Shown here one piece after another: positions 16,269 to 25,045 of a stretch of 64,000 nt of DNA. Both the position numbers and the translations under genes were made by a program. The first letter of the stretch is position 1. Each line of letters opens with the position of its first letter. Source of the stretch: CAZFHZ01 sp964519015 (lineage in GTDB: Bacteria; Blakebacterota; Blakebacteria; Blakebacterales; CAYUVJ01); NCBI GenBank assembly GCA_964519015.1, contig CAZFHZ010000002.1:1-64000 (forward strand), written 5' to 3'. The notes under the pieces are model-generated. The model was not told the origin of the DNA. It did not search any database and saw only the letters and a list, made by a program, of their open reading frames with translations.

Positions 16269-18080
16269 CTAACGTCCTCCCGTCGGGTCAAGAACGGCCG
16301 GCGGCGGGGTCCCCGTCGGAGGAGGGGTCCGCATCCGCTGCCCGCTCATCAGATTCCAGGCCCGCAGGCTGTCGCGCAGTGCGGGCGAGATGTTCCGAAA
16401 GTCGAAGCTCCCGGAACCGATGATCTGTTGCACTTCCCGGCGCAGGCTGTCGGGAAGCGTGGCGATCCGCTGCCGCAGGCCGTCCATGATCTGGGCCGTG
16501 CGGGCCGAATCCAGCCCGGCCCGCTGGACGACCATCTCCCCCGCCTGGCCGGGCACCCGCATGACCGCCTGTCCCTCCTGGCCGGGCAGGCCGGCGGCCG
16601 GCGCGCCCTCCGCCTGCATCTGCTGCAAACGAGCGAGTTGCTCAGGGGTCATGCTCGAAGGGTCGAGCTGCATCTGGCGCCCCGCTCCGCCGCGACCCTG
16701 GCCACGGCCGCCGCCCGGGCCGGCCGCCCCCTCCTGCTGCACCACGACTTTCGCTTTCCCGTAGTCCGCTCCCTGGGCCTGGATGGCCTGCAGTGTCCCT
16801 TCGGGGAGCGCGCGCCGTCCGGCCAGCTGGGTAAGCAGGCCGGTGGTGTCCTCCCGCCAGCCCAGTTCGATCCGATCCCCCTGCTGCAAACCGTCCACTA
16901 CCTGGACCATCGACTCGTTGCGGGCTCCCAGGGTAACCGTAACGGGGTCCTTCCGGCCGACCACCTTGACACAGCAGCCGCTGCCGATCACACCGAGCGC
17001 GGCCAGAGGTATGCGCAGCGCGTCCTCGAGGGTGTCCACCACGATCTCCACGCTCGCCGTCATACCCGGCCGGATCCGATCGTCGGTCTGATCGAGCGTC
17101 ACCACAGCCGGGAAGACCCGCACGTTGCCGCCGTCGCTGGTGTCCTGGGCCAGGGTTGAGAGGTCGGTCACACTGGCCTCGAACACCTCGCGCGGGTAGG
17201 CCTCCAGCCGCACCCGGGCCTTCTGGCTGAGCTGCACCCGGTCGGCGTCCAGTTCGTTGATGAAGAAGGTCACTTCCATCACCGAGGGATCGGGGATCTG
17301 GAGGAGCTGCTGCCCGCGGCGGACCGTGTCCCCCTCCCGGATCTTGGTGCGCTCCATCATCCGGCCCTGCTCGACATAGATGACCAGCCCCTGGATCGGG
17401 GCCCGCAGGGTCAACGCCTTGATCTCGGCCCGGGTCTCCTCGACATCATCGCGGCGGCCGATCAGGTTGACCTCACTCTGCCGCCGGTTGGCCTCGTTGA
17501 TGATCTTCTGGGCCGCCAGCTTGCGCTTCGCCTCGTCCCGCGAGATACGCGCGCGCTCCAGGTCGAGTTCCCCCGCCTGCTGGTCGAGCGCGGAGGAGAA
17601 CTCGAGCGCCTGCAGGCGCAATTGGGCCTGTTCGTAGGAGAGCTCGGCCGAGCGGACCGAGTTCTCCAGGTTCTTGATGTTGTCGGCCAAGTCGGTGACC
17701 TGCTGGTCATACTGGGCCTGGGCCGTCTCGAGCGCATCGAGCTGGGTCTCCAGACTCTCGAGCGCCGCCGCGGTGTCGAGCTGGGCCACGATCTGGCCTT
17801 TCACCACCCGCTCCCCCTCAGGGATCAGGTAGATCAGCTGCAGGTCGCCGCTCACCTGGTCGGGCACGCGGACGAACTCCGCGTTCCGCGCCCGCAAGGT
17901 GCCGGCACCGGTGACGGTGACCTCCATCGGTCCGCGGGTGACGCGGTAGAACTCGGTCTGGCCACCGACCACACCGCTACTTCGGAAGAGGAGGAAGGCC
18001 AGGATGATCAGGACGACCAGTCCGCCTCCGCCCAGCAGGAGGCGCCGTCGTCCGTTCGAAGTCGTCATTAGTCCATTCAT
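16269..18080 (-). CDS. Large periplasmic adaptor protein with a long C-terminal extension (adaptor 1)
   Basis: 603 residues, unusually long. Anchor LLLGGGGLVVLIILAFLLF, barrel-sandwich motif EGERVVKGQIVAQLDT, long alpha-hairpin about residues 95-215, second lipoyl half APIQGLVIYVEQG, then barrel strands with RIRPGMTASVEIVVDT. Residues about 430-603 are extra: a Gly/Arg stretch, a Gln/Met-rich part (MTPEQLARLQQMQAEG) and a helical domain with ATLPDSLRREVQQIIG. A Cys-Cys pair (GSGCCVKVV, near residue 368) is notable. It heads the adaptor-permease run and is divergent from ggt. Confidence 0.86.
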   Translation of the reverse strand: MNGLMTTSNGRRRLLLGGGGLVVLIILAFLLFRSSGVVGGQTEFYRVTRGPMEVTVTGAGTLRARNAEFVRVPDQVSGDLQLIYLIPEGERVVKGQIVAQLDTAAALESLETQLDALETAQAQYDQQVTDLADNIKNLENSVRSAELSYEQAQLRLQALEFSSALDQQAGELDLERARISRDEAKRKLAAQKIINEANRRQSEVNLIGRRDDVEETRAEIKALTLRAPIQGLVIYVEQGRMMERTKIREGDTVRRGQQLLQIPDPSVMEVTFFINELDADRVQLSQKARVRLEAYPREVFEASVTDLSTLAQDTSDGGNVRVFPAVVTLDQTDDRIRPGMTASVEIVVDTLEDALRIPLAALGVIGSGCCVKVVGRKDPVTVTLGARNESMVQVVDGLQQGDRIELGWREDTTGLLTQLAGRRALPEGTLQAIQAQGADYGKAKVVVQQEGAAGPGGGRGQGRGGAGRQMQLDPSSMTPEQLARLQQMQAEGAPAAGLPGQEGQAVMRVPGQAGEMVVQRAGLDSARTAQIMDGLRQRIATLPDSLRREVQQIIGSGSFDFRNISPALRDSLRAWNLMSGQRMRTPPPTGTPPPAVLDPTGGR

Positions 18081-18120
18081 AGCGTTTGTTCGACACCACC
18101 CGGAGTAATAGACTTGCCCA

Positions 18121-18140
18121 CGTTCCGGTGGTCCGGAACG
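18121..18140. promoter_or_regulatory. 20-bp palindrome in a divergent promoter
   Basis: CGTTCCGG at 18121-18128 and CCGGAACG at 18133-18140 flank TGGT. It lies in the 147-bp gap between the adaptor/permease run (start 18080, minus) and ggt (start 18228, plus). A dimeric repressor site serving one or both promoters is plausible. There is no T-run, so it is not a terminator. Confidence 0.45.
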
Positions 18141-18227
18141 CGCCTGATCGGCGCCCGTGCCCGGGGACGCCTAGGGGATACAAGACCCCTCACGCCCCTA
18201 TTCAACATTCCGTCGAGGACCTGTCCC

Positions 18228-19940
18228 ATGCCGACCCGACACGCCCTGTCCGCATTCGCGAGGAACACCCTCTTCCTCTCCGGCCTGCTGCTCGGCGCCG
18301 CCTGCGCCCGTCCGCCGGCGACCGACCTCTCCCACGCCCGCCACGGGATCGTGGTCTGCGCGGACACCCTGGCCGCTTCGGTCGGCCGGGACGTGCTGGC
18401 CGCCGGAGGGAACGCGGTGGACGCGGCGGTCGCGACCGGCTTCACCCTGGCGGTCACCTATCCGACCGCGGGTAATATCGGCGGCGGGGGCTTCATGGTC
18501 ATCCGTTTCCACGACGGACGGACCACGGCGTTCGATTTCCGGGAACGCGCCCCGGCGGCCGCCCGACCCGAGATGTTCACCGAACCGGGAGGCGCCTACT
18601 CCAGCCGGCGGCACCACAACAGCCATCTCTCGGTGGGGGTGCCGGGCACCGTGGCCGGCCTGGCCCTGGCCCATGAGCGCTACGGCCGGCTGGCCTGGGC
18701 CGACCTGGTCGCCCCGGCCCAGCGGCTGGCCTCGGAGGGCTTCCCCCTGACCGGCGGTCTGGCCCGCTCCCTGGAAGGCGCCCTCCGTTCCTTCCGTTCC
18801 TACCCCGCGAGCCGGCAGAAGTTCTCCCGCGACGGTGTTCCTTATAAGGAAGGGGAGGTCTGGGCGCAGCCCGACCTGGCCCGCACCCTCGAGCGGATCC
18901 GGCTCCAGGGACGTGACGGCTTCTACCGGGGGGATACGGCCCGGTTGATCGCCGAGGAGATGCGCCGCGGCGGGGGCCTGATCACCGAGGCCGACCTGGC
19001 CGACTACGTCGCCAAGGAACGCACTCCGGTGACGGGGACGTACCGGGACTTCGAGGTCATCGGCATGTGCCCGCCCAGCAGCGGCGGCACCGCACTGATC
19101 GAGATGCTCAACATCCTGGAGGGCTACGATCTGGCCGAGCTCGGCCACAACTCCCCCGCCTACCTCCACCATGTGACGGAGGCGATGCGGTGCGCGTTCC
19201 GCGACCGGGCGCTCTATCTGGCCGACACCGACTACGCGACGGTCCCGATCGAGCACCTGACCAGCAAGGCGTACGCGGCCCAGCTCCGGGCGGGGATCGA
19301 CCCGGCTCGGGCGGGTACCTCCTCGCCGTCCGACCTGACCCTGCCGGAGGAGAGTCCCGAGACCACCCACATCTCCATCGTGGACGCCGAAGGGAACGCG
19401 GTCGCGATGACCTACACGCTCGAGGCCGGGTACGGCTCCAAGATCACCGTCCCGGGAGCGGGCTTTCTGCTCAACAACGAGATGGGGGATTTCAACGGGA
19501 AACCCGGCCTGACCGACGAGCGCGGGCTCATCGGGACCGAGCCCAACCTGGCCCGTCCGGGCCAGCGCATGCTCTCCAGCATGACGCCGACGATTCTCGT
19601 CCGGGACGACCGGCTCTTCGCCGTGGTCGGCAGCCCGGGGGGGCGCACCATCATCAACACCGTCCTCCAGGTCGTGCTCAACATCATCGACTTCCGGATG
19701 GACCTCACCGACGCCGTGGCGGCCGCCCGGATCCACCACCAGTGGCTACCCGACAATATCACCATCGAATCGGACGGAGTGCCGCCCGAGACCGTCCAGG
19801 CCCTGGAGGCCATGGGCTACCGGGTGCGGATGGGGGGACGACAGGGACACGCCAACTGCATCGTGATCGACGCCCGCACCGGGTTGCGCATCGGTGCGGC
19901 CGACCCGCGCCAGTCGGACGGCGCGGCCATCGGGTACTGA
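18228..19940 (+). CDS. ggt: Gamma-glutamyltransferase (glutathione hydrolase)
   Basis: 570 residues from ATG 18228, supported by GAGGAC at 18214-18219. The enzyme hydrolyses or transfers gamma-glutamyl groups of glutathione and is made as a proenzyme that cuts itself before a conserved Thr. Visible signatures are GGNAVDAAVATGFTLAVTYP, GNIGGGGFMV, the oxyanion/cleavage region SPETTHISIVDAEGNAVAMT (Thr near residue 380), GFLLNNEMGDF and MLSSMTPTILVRD, and the C-terminal GSPGGRTIINTVLQ. The N-terminus FLSGLLLGAACARP suggests export, possibly as a lipoprotein. thiD follows 11 nt after the stop. Confidence 0.97.
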   Translation: MPTRHALSAFARNTLFLSGLLLGAACARPPATDLSHARHGIVVCADTLAASVGRDVLAAGGNAVDAAVATGFTLAVTYPTAGNIGGGGFMVIRFHDGRTTAFDFRERAPAAARPEMFTEPGGAYSSRRHHNSHLSVGVPGTVAGLALAHERYGRLAWADLVAPAQRLASEGFPLTGGLARSLEGALRSFRSYPASRQKFSRDGVPYKEGEVWAQPDLARTLERIRLQGRDGFYRGDTARLIAEEMRRGGGLITEADLADYVAKERTPVTGTYRDFEVIGMCPPSSGGTALIEMLNILEGYDLAELGHNSPAYLHHVTEAMRCAFRDRALYLADTDYATVPIEHLTSKAYAAQLRAGIDPARAGTSSPSDLTLPEESPETTHISIVDAEGNAVAMTYTLEAGYGSKITVPGAGFLLNNEMGDFNGKPGLTDERGLIGTEPNLARPGQRMLSSMTPTILVRDDRLFAVVGSPGGRTIINTVLQVVLNIIDFRMDLTDAVAAARIHHQWLPDNITIESDGVPPETVQALEAMGYRVRMGGRQGHANCIVIDARTGLRIGAADPRQSDGAAIGY

Positions 19941-19951
19941 AAGGACGAGCC

Positions 19952-20752
19952 GTGGTCACCGCGATGACGATCGCCGGGTCCGATTCCGGCGGCGGGGCCG
20001 GCATCCAGGCCGACCTCAAGACCTTCCACGCCCACGGGGTGTTCGGCACCTCGGTCATCACCGCCCTGACCGCCCAGAACACCCTGGGGGTCAGCGCCAT
20101 CCATGCGGTCCCACCCCGCTTCGTGGTGGCGCAGTTCACCCAGGTCATGGACGACATCGGCACCCACGCCGCCAAGACCGGGATGCTGGCCAACTCCAAG
20201 ATCGTGCGGGCGCTCGGCCGGGCGCTCCGGGAGCGTCCCATCCCCCGCCTGGTGGTCGATCCGGTCATGATCAGCAAGGCGGGGGCCGCCCTGCTGGAGC
20301 CGGACGCGGTCGCCGCGCTCATCGAGCACATCCTCCCCCTGGCCGCCGTGGTGACCCCCAACCTGCACGAAGCGGCGGCCCTGACCGGCACCGGGGCGAT
20401 CCGCGACCTGGAGGGGATGGCCCTGGCCGCCGAGCGCATCCGGGCGCTCGGCCCCCAGGCGGTCCTGGTCAAGGGGGGGCATCTGCCCGAGGAGGACGAG
20501 GCGGTCGACCTGCTCTACGACGGATCGAAGACCCTCGAGTTCCGCTGCGAGCGGCTCGATCAGCATCACACCCACGGCACCGGCTGCACCTATTCGGCGG
20601 CTATCACCGCCGGGCTGGCCCGAGGCCTGCCCCTGGTCGATGCCGTCCGGCGGGCGAAGTTCTACATCACCGAGGCGATCCGGACCGCCCCCGGGTTGGG
20701 TTCGGGGGTGGGGCCGCTCAACCACTTCGTGGACGTGGACACGCCGTTTTGA
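19952..20752 (+). CDS. thiD: Hydroxymethylpyrimidine/phosphomethylpyrimidine kinase ThiD
   Basis: 266 residues. ThiD phosphorylates HMP twice in the pyrimidine branch of thiamine synthesis. Ribokinase-fold motifs: IAGSDSGGGAGIQADLKTF at the N-terminus, DPVMISKAGAALL for substrate binding, VTPNLHEAAALTG, and the anion-hole motif HGTGCTYSAAI near residue 210. The frame is open far upstream, but GTG at 19952 follows AAAGGA at 19940-19945 and gives the standard family length. No TPP riboswitch core was recognised ahead of it, and it sits in the ggt transcription unit rather than with other thi genes. Confidence 0.96.
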   Translation: MVTAMTIAGSDSGGGAGIQADLKTFHAHGVFGTSVITALTAQNTLGVSAIHAVPPRFVVAQFTQVMDDIGTHAAKTGMLANSKIVRALGRALRERPIPRLVVDPVMISKAGAALLEPDAVAALIEHILPLAAVVTPNLHEAAALTGTGAIRDLEGMALAAERIRALGPQAVLVKGGHLPEEDEAVDLLYDGSKTLEFRCERLDQHHTHGTGCTYSAAITAGLARGLPLVDAVRRAKFYITEAIRTAPGLGSGVGPLNHFVDVDTPF

Positions 20753-20798
20753 CTCGTTCCGGCTCGACCGAGAGAGGCCCCCGCTCCACCGGGGACCG

Positions 20799-22295
20799 AT
20801 GACCGATCAGCCCCTGACCGATCGCTACCTGGGGAACACCGTGGCCACCGGGCTGGGCCAGCTCGTCCGCTTCGCCGTGGTCTTCTGGCTCACTCCCATC
20901 CTCATCAACGGTCTGGGACTGACCCGCTACGGGATCTGGGTCCTTCTCTTCGCCCTGGTCGAGTACACCGAACTGTTCACCTTCGGCATCGGCACATCCT
21001 TCTCCCGCTTCATCGCCGCGGCCGAGCGGGAACGTCGCCCCGCCGAGGTCTCCCGGGTGGTCTCCACCGGGGTGGCCATCTACTCGGTCTTGACCCTGGC
21101 CGTGGTCCTGCTCTGGTTCGTGGGGATCCCGCTCTGGCGGGCGCTGCTGGAATGGATTGTCGGCCCCGGATTCACCGGCCCCTTCCTCTTCCTGCTGGCG
21201 GCCTTCCTGCTCCGCAACCTGGGCACGCCCTACCGGGCCCTCATCAACGGTCTGCAGCGGATGGGCTGGACCAACCTGGTGATGGTCCTCTTCCAGCTCA
21301 CCATGGCCGGCGGGTCGTGGTATGTGATCCGCCGCGGGGGAGGGATCCCCGAGCTGGCCCTGGTCTGGATGGCCGCCTCGGCGCTCAACCTGGTGCTCCT
21401 GGTCCTGGTCGGGCACCTCCTCTATCCCCCCCTGCGGATCCGGCCCGGCTCCGTCGACCGGGCCACCCTCAGGACCCTCTGGTTCTTCGGCATCAAGATC
21501 TACGCTTCCTCGGCGGCCGAGATCGGCAACCGCACCGCCGATAAACTCATCCTAAAGATCTTCCTGGGGCCGGTGGCCGGCCCGGTCAGCGCCGCGCTCT
21601 ACGACGTCGGCCAGAAGCTGGCCGGACTGCTTATGATGGTGCCGGCGGTCGTGGTGCCGCCGATCGTGCCCGCCACCGCCGCCGGAGCCGGTGAAGGCGC
21701 CGTCACCCGGACGATGGACCAGGGTTACCGGCTCATCGGGGTGCTGGCCGTCCCCATGACCGTGATCCTCTGCCTGCACGCCCCGGATGTGGTGCGGGTC
21801 TGGACCGACCTGAAGGAATATGCGGTCGGAGGACAGGTGGCCCTGCTGCTGCTGGTCGCCACCTTCGCCTTCGTTCTGGCCAACCCGGCGGCGGCGGCGG
21901 CCCGCGGCCTGGGTGACCCGACCCTGGAGATGCAGGCCTCGATCGTCAAGCTGGTGGTCAACGTGATCCTGAGCGTGCTGCTGGTGGGGCGGTACGGACT
22001 CTTCGGCGTGGTCGTCGCCACCCTGGTCGCCTCGGTGGCGGTCTACGGCGTCCTGCTGGTGGGCCTGACCCGCCGCTTCCGGCTGCTGCCGATACCGGTC
22101 ATGCTGCGGCTGCTGGCCGAACCGCTGGCCGTGAGCCTGCTGGCCGGGGGGGCGGGACGCCTCCTCTTCCGGAACGCCGGAGCGGGCTGGGGCCCGCTGC
22201 TGCTGGCCCTGGTCGCGGAAGGGGGGGTGGTGGTGGCGGTGCTCTTCACCACCCGGTACCTCGATCCCATCCTGGGACGGAAGCGGACGGGGTGA
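20799..22295 (+). CDS. Polysaccharide flippase-like membrane protein (Wzx/MATE fold)
   Basis: About 498 residues with 12-14 membrane helices. The N-terminal helix pair (LGQLVRFAVVFWLTPILINGLG) and the layout match MOP-superfamily polysaccharide translocases, which flip lipid-linked repeat units across the inner membrane. Typical segments are GLTRYGIWVLLFALVEY and the central FFGIKIYASSAAEIGNRTADKLIL. ATG at 20799 is chosen over earlier in-frame codons because the upstream part reads as non-family sequence overlapping thiD. It opens the plus-strand glycan cluster, with the next gene overlapping or abutting its stop. Confidence 0.88.
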   Translation: MTDQPLTDRYLGNTVATGLGQLVRFAVVFWLTPILINGLGLTRYGIWVLLFALVEYTELFTFGIGTSFSRFIAAAERERRPAEVSRVVSTGVAIYSVLTLAVVLLWFVGIPLWRALLEWIVGPGFTGPFLFLLAAFLLRNLGTPYRALINGLQRMGWTNLVMVLFQLTMAGGSWYVIRRGGGIPELALVWMAASALNLVLLVLVGHLLYPPLRIRPGSVDRATLRTLWFFGIKIYASSAAEIGNRTADKLILKIFLGPVAGPVSAALYDVGQKLAGLLMMVPAVVVPPIVPATAAGAGEGAVTRTMDQGYRLIGVLAVPMTVILCLHAPDVVRVWTDLKEYAVGGQVALLLLVATFAFVLANPAAAAARGLGDPTLEMQASIVKLVVNVILSVLLVGRYGLFGVVVATLVASVAVYGVLLVGLTRRFRLLPIPVMLRLLAEPLAVSLLAGGAGRLLFRNAGAGWGPLLLALVAEGGVVVAVLFTTRYLDPILGRKRTG

Positions 22296-22297
22296 CC

Positions 22298-23308
22298 ATG
22301 CGGATCCTCTTCGTCGGCCACCGCAACCCCGACTTCCCCACCGTCACCGAGTTCCTCATCCAGGCCTTCGAAGCGCGGGGGCACCCGGTCCGGTTCGTGG
22401 AGTACCGCGACTACCTGCTGCCGGGACGGCTGGTCGGGGAGCGGGGGGCGGGCCAGGCGATCGAGTCGGCCCGGCTGGGGCACCGCTTCCGGAAGGCAGT
22501 CGCCGCCACCTCCCCCGAACTGGTCTTCGTCAATTACGGGGGATGGCTGCCGGTGAAGGCCCTGGAGGACGCGCGCCGGCGCTCCGGGGCGGTCACGGTC
22601 GTCTGGTTCGCGGACTTCCCGGGGGACGAGGCCTACCGCCGGCGGGTTCTCGAGACGGCCGGTACCTACGATGTCGTCACCGTCCAGGGGCAGGACATGG
22701 CCGCCGTGCTGGAGCGGAGACTCGGGCTGGAGACCTTCTGGCTGCCGGCCGCCGCGGACCTCTCCTGTTACTACCCGGTCCCGGCCGGGCGGGAAGCCGT
22801 GATCCGCTTCTGCGGCTCCTGGTATCCCCGGCGGGAGGCCTTCCTGCGGTCGCTGGAGGGACTCCCCCTGGAGATTCGCGGGCCCGGCTGGCAGGGCGTT
22901 CGGCCGTGGCCGGAGTGCCGGATCATCCCCGGCGGAATCGGACCTGAGGAGAGCCGGCGGCTCTTCGCCTCCGCCGCCGTGGTGCTGAACATCCACCTCA
23001 TGGAGCCGTGGGGGGAGGTCCCTTTCGCCCAGGTGAGCCCCCGGGTCTTCGAAGTGCTCGCCTGCGGCGCCTTCCTGATGAGCGACCGCCCGCCGGACCT
23101 GGATGCCCTGCTGACTCCTGGGATGCACTACGTCCCGTTCACCGACCCGGCCGAACTCCGCCGACGGGTCACTCACTACCTGGAGCACCCCGACGAACGC
23201 GAGGCGATCGCGCGGGCCGGTCTCGAGCACGTCCGCCAGCACCACACCTACGAACACCGGATCGACCGGCTGATGGAGGCCCTGAAGGCCAGGGAGCGCA
23301 CGCGTTGA
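22298..23308 (+). CDS. CgeB-like glycosyltransferase
   Basis: About 336 residues. A GT-B-like fold with MRILFVGHRNPDFP at the start, a mid-domain FCGSWYPRREAFLRSL, and a C-terminal acceptor/donor half containing EVLACGAFLMSDRPPDLDAL and FTDPAELRRRVTHYLEHP. These features are characteristic of CgeB/Glyco_trans_1_2 proteins of spore-coat and LPS loci. ATG at 22298 follows a GTG at 22292 that also fits; that GTG overlaps the flippase stop. The downstream methyltransferase begins inside its stop codon, showing tight coupling. Donor and acceptor cannot be inferred. Confidence 0.8.
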   Translation: MRILFVGHRNPDFPTVTEFLIQAFEARGHPVRFVEYRDYLLPGRLVGERGAGQAIESARLGHRFRKAVAATSPELVFVNYGGWLPVKALEDARRRSGAVTVVWFADFPGDEAYRRRVLETAGTYDVVTVQGQDMAAVLERRLGLETFWLPAAADLSCYYPVPAGREAVIRFCGSWYPRREAFLRSLEGLPLEIRGPGWQGVRPWPECRIIPGGIGPEESRRLFASAAVVLNIHLMEPWGEVPFAQVSPRVFEVLACGAFLMSDRPPDLDALLTPGMHYVPFTDPAELRRRVTHYLEHPDEREAIARAGLEHVRQHHTYEHRIDRLMEALKARERTR

Positions 23309-24006
23309 GCCGCATCCCCAAGGACCGACTGCGCGCCTTCCTGGAGCTCCCGGAGTGGCGCCTGCTGAACCACCAGCTCCGCAAGGCCGAGATCATCCGC
23401 GAGGTACTCCGCTTCCCGCCGGAGTTACTGGTCCTGGACGTGGGCTGCGCCGGGGGGGATATCGCCCTCGAGATCGCCGCCCACGGCTACCGGGTGAAGG
23501 GGATCGATTTCGACCCGCGGCGCCTGGAGACTGCCCGCCGGCTGGCCGCCGCCGAGGGGATGGATGTGCCCTTCGAGCTCTCGGACGCCGCCCGCCTGGC
23601 CCAGCTGGGGGAGCGGTACGACCTGATCATCCTGGGGGAGATCCTGGAGCACTTCTACGAACCGTGGAAGATCCTGGAGGAGGTGGCTGCCGTCTGCCGG
23701 CCGGGCGCCCACTTCATCGCCACTACCCCCAACATGGCCAGCCTCCGGAGCCGGCTCAAACTGCTCCTGCTGGGGATGTTCCCCGATCACAACCCGGAGC
23801 ACCGCTACTACTACACCCGGCGCCGCTTCCGTGAGATGCTGGCCCGCTCCCCCTTCGAGATGGTGCGGGCCCGCACCATCGTCCCCACCCTGGTCAACGA
23901 CCTCGGCCCGCTCACCTTCCTCGACCGGGCGTTCTGGCGGGGGATCAACGCGATCGAGGGCGGCCTGGGGGAGAACCTGCTGGTGGTCGGCCGGCTGCGC
24001 GGCTGA
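23305..24006 (+). CDS. Class I SAM-dependent methyltransferase
   Basis: 233 residues from a TTG start at 23305, which overlaps the stop of the previous gene; AGGGAG upstream supports it. Motif I is LVLDVGCAGGDIALEIA, motif II region GIDFDPRRLETARRL, and ILGEILEHFYEPWKIL corresponds to the conserved acidic segment of UbiG/Methyltransf_11 enzymes. The C-terminal RYYYTRRRFREML resembles sugar or lipid methyltransferases in glycan clusters. Its last 62 bp overlap the 3' end of the convergent GT9 gene. It probably methylates a sugar in the surface glycan. Confidence 0.88.
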   Translation: MSRIPKDRLRAFLELPEWRLLNHQLRKAEIIREVLRFPPELLVLDVGCAGGDIALEIAAHGYRVKGIDFDPRRLETARRLAAAEGMDVPFELSDAARLAQLGERYDLIILGEILEHFYEPWKILEEVAAVCRPGAHFIATTPNMASLRSRLKLLLLGMFPDHNPEHRYYYTRRRFREMLARSPFEMVRARTIVPTLVNDLGPLTFLDRAFWRGINAIEGGLGENLLVVGRLRG

Positions 24007-25045
24007 GCCCCTTCACCAGTTCCTCCCAGCCGGCCCGCATCTGTTCGGTCCGGATACCCTCGATCGTCCCATCGGGGGAGCGGACCACGACCTGGTGGGG
24101 ACCGACCGGCCACCACCGGACCGGGTCGGTCGGTCCCAGGGTGGAGAGGGTGGGTACACCCAGCGCGCCGGCCAGGTGGAGCGGCCCGCTGTTGTTGCAG
24201 AGCAGCAAGTCCAGGCCGCGGATGGCCGTGGCCAGTTCCCAGGCATCGGCAGGGCGCACGACCGGCTGTCCCGGGCAACCCGATGCCCAGGTCCGGGCCA
24301 GGGCGGCTTCATCGTCCGGTGCCAGGAGCAGGACCGCGCTCGTGATCCCGCCCGAGTCCAGCAGCCCGGAGACCAGTTCCACCCACCGTTTGAAAGGCCA
24401 GCGCTGAGCGGGATAGAACCCCCCCGGCTGGACCCCGAGCGCGCGCAGGGCGGTCGGCGGGTCGCGGGGAGGCAGACCGAGACGGGGAAGGGTGGCGGGC
24501 GCCTCGATGCCCAGTGCGGCCAGCAGTCGCGCGTTGTTGGCCAGGAAATGAGCCCCCTCGTCCGGAAGGGGAGCGGGGAGTGAGTAGAAGACCTCTCGGC
24601 CCCCGCCGCCGAAGCCGATCCGCAGCGGAGCCAGCCGGGCGGCCAGCCGGGCCGGGGGAAGCGGCCAGTCCATGATGGGATCCACGACCAGCCCGTAGCG
24701 TTCCCGGCGCAGCCCGGCCAGGGCGTGCCGGCTCTCCCGGCCCCGGAGGCTGCGGGGACGACCCGTCCAGACCACCACCCGGTCCACGTCGGGATGGTCC
24801 CGCAGGACCGGGGCGTTGGCCGGGGAGGCCAGCACGTCCAGGCGGGCCGAGGGGAAGCGCCGCCGCAGTGCGGCCAGCAGCGGAGTGGTCAGGACCATGT
24901 CGCCGATGCGGTCCCAGCGGATGACCAGGAGGCGTTCGGGATCCTCCGGCGGGAGGCTCACCCGACGCTGGCCCCGCTGGCCGAACAGGACCAGCACGAT
25001 CCGCCGCAGGCCCAGGTAGCGGCGCCGGAGCGACCGCCGGTCCAT
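23945..25045 (-). CDS. Glycosyltransferase family 9 (heptosyltransferase-like)
   Basis: 366 residues. The GT9 N-terminal signature RLLVIRWDRIGDMVLTTPLLAAL and the C-terminal donor loop LLLCNNSGPLHLAGALGVPTLSTLGPTDPVRW are clear. GT9 enzymes add ADP-heptose or related sugars during LPS core synthesis. It is translationally linked to the shrunken epimerase gene upstream (1-nt overlap of stop and start) and converges on the methyltransferase gene, with their last 62 bp overlapping on opposite strands. The C-terminal 20 residues (PPAGSPPGRPRSR) are Pro/Arg-rich and lie in that overlap. Confidence 0.92.
   Translation of the reverse strand: MDRRSLRRRYLGLRRIVLVLFGQRGQRRVSLPPEDPERLLVIRWDRIGDMVLTTPLLAALRRRFPSARLDVLASPANAPVLRDHPDVDRVVVWTGRPRSLRGRESRHALAGLRRERYGLVVDPIMDWPLPPARLAARLAPLRIGFGGGGREVFYSLPAPLPDEGAHFLANNARLLAALGIEAPATLPRLGLPPRDPPTALRALGVQPGGFYPAQRWPFKRWVELVSGLLDSGGITSAVLLLAPDDEAALARTWASGCPGQPVVRPADAWELATAIRGLDLLLCNNSGPLHLAGALGVPTLSTLGPTDPVRWWPVGPHQVVVRSPDGTIEGIRTEQMRAGWEELVKGLSRAAGRPPAGSPPGRPRSR

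Noticed and set aside
19940..19952. TPP riboswitch ahead of thiD
   Set aside because: Only 11 nt separate ggt and thiD, and no THI-box core (CTGAGA...) was found in the preceding stretch.
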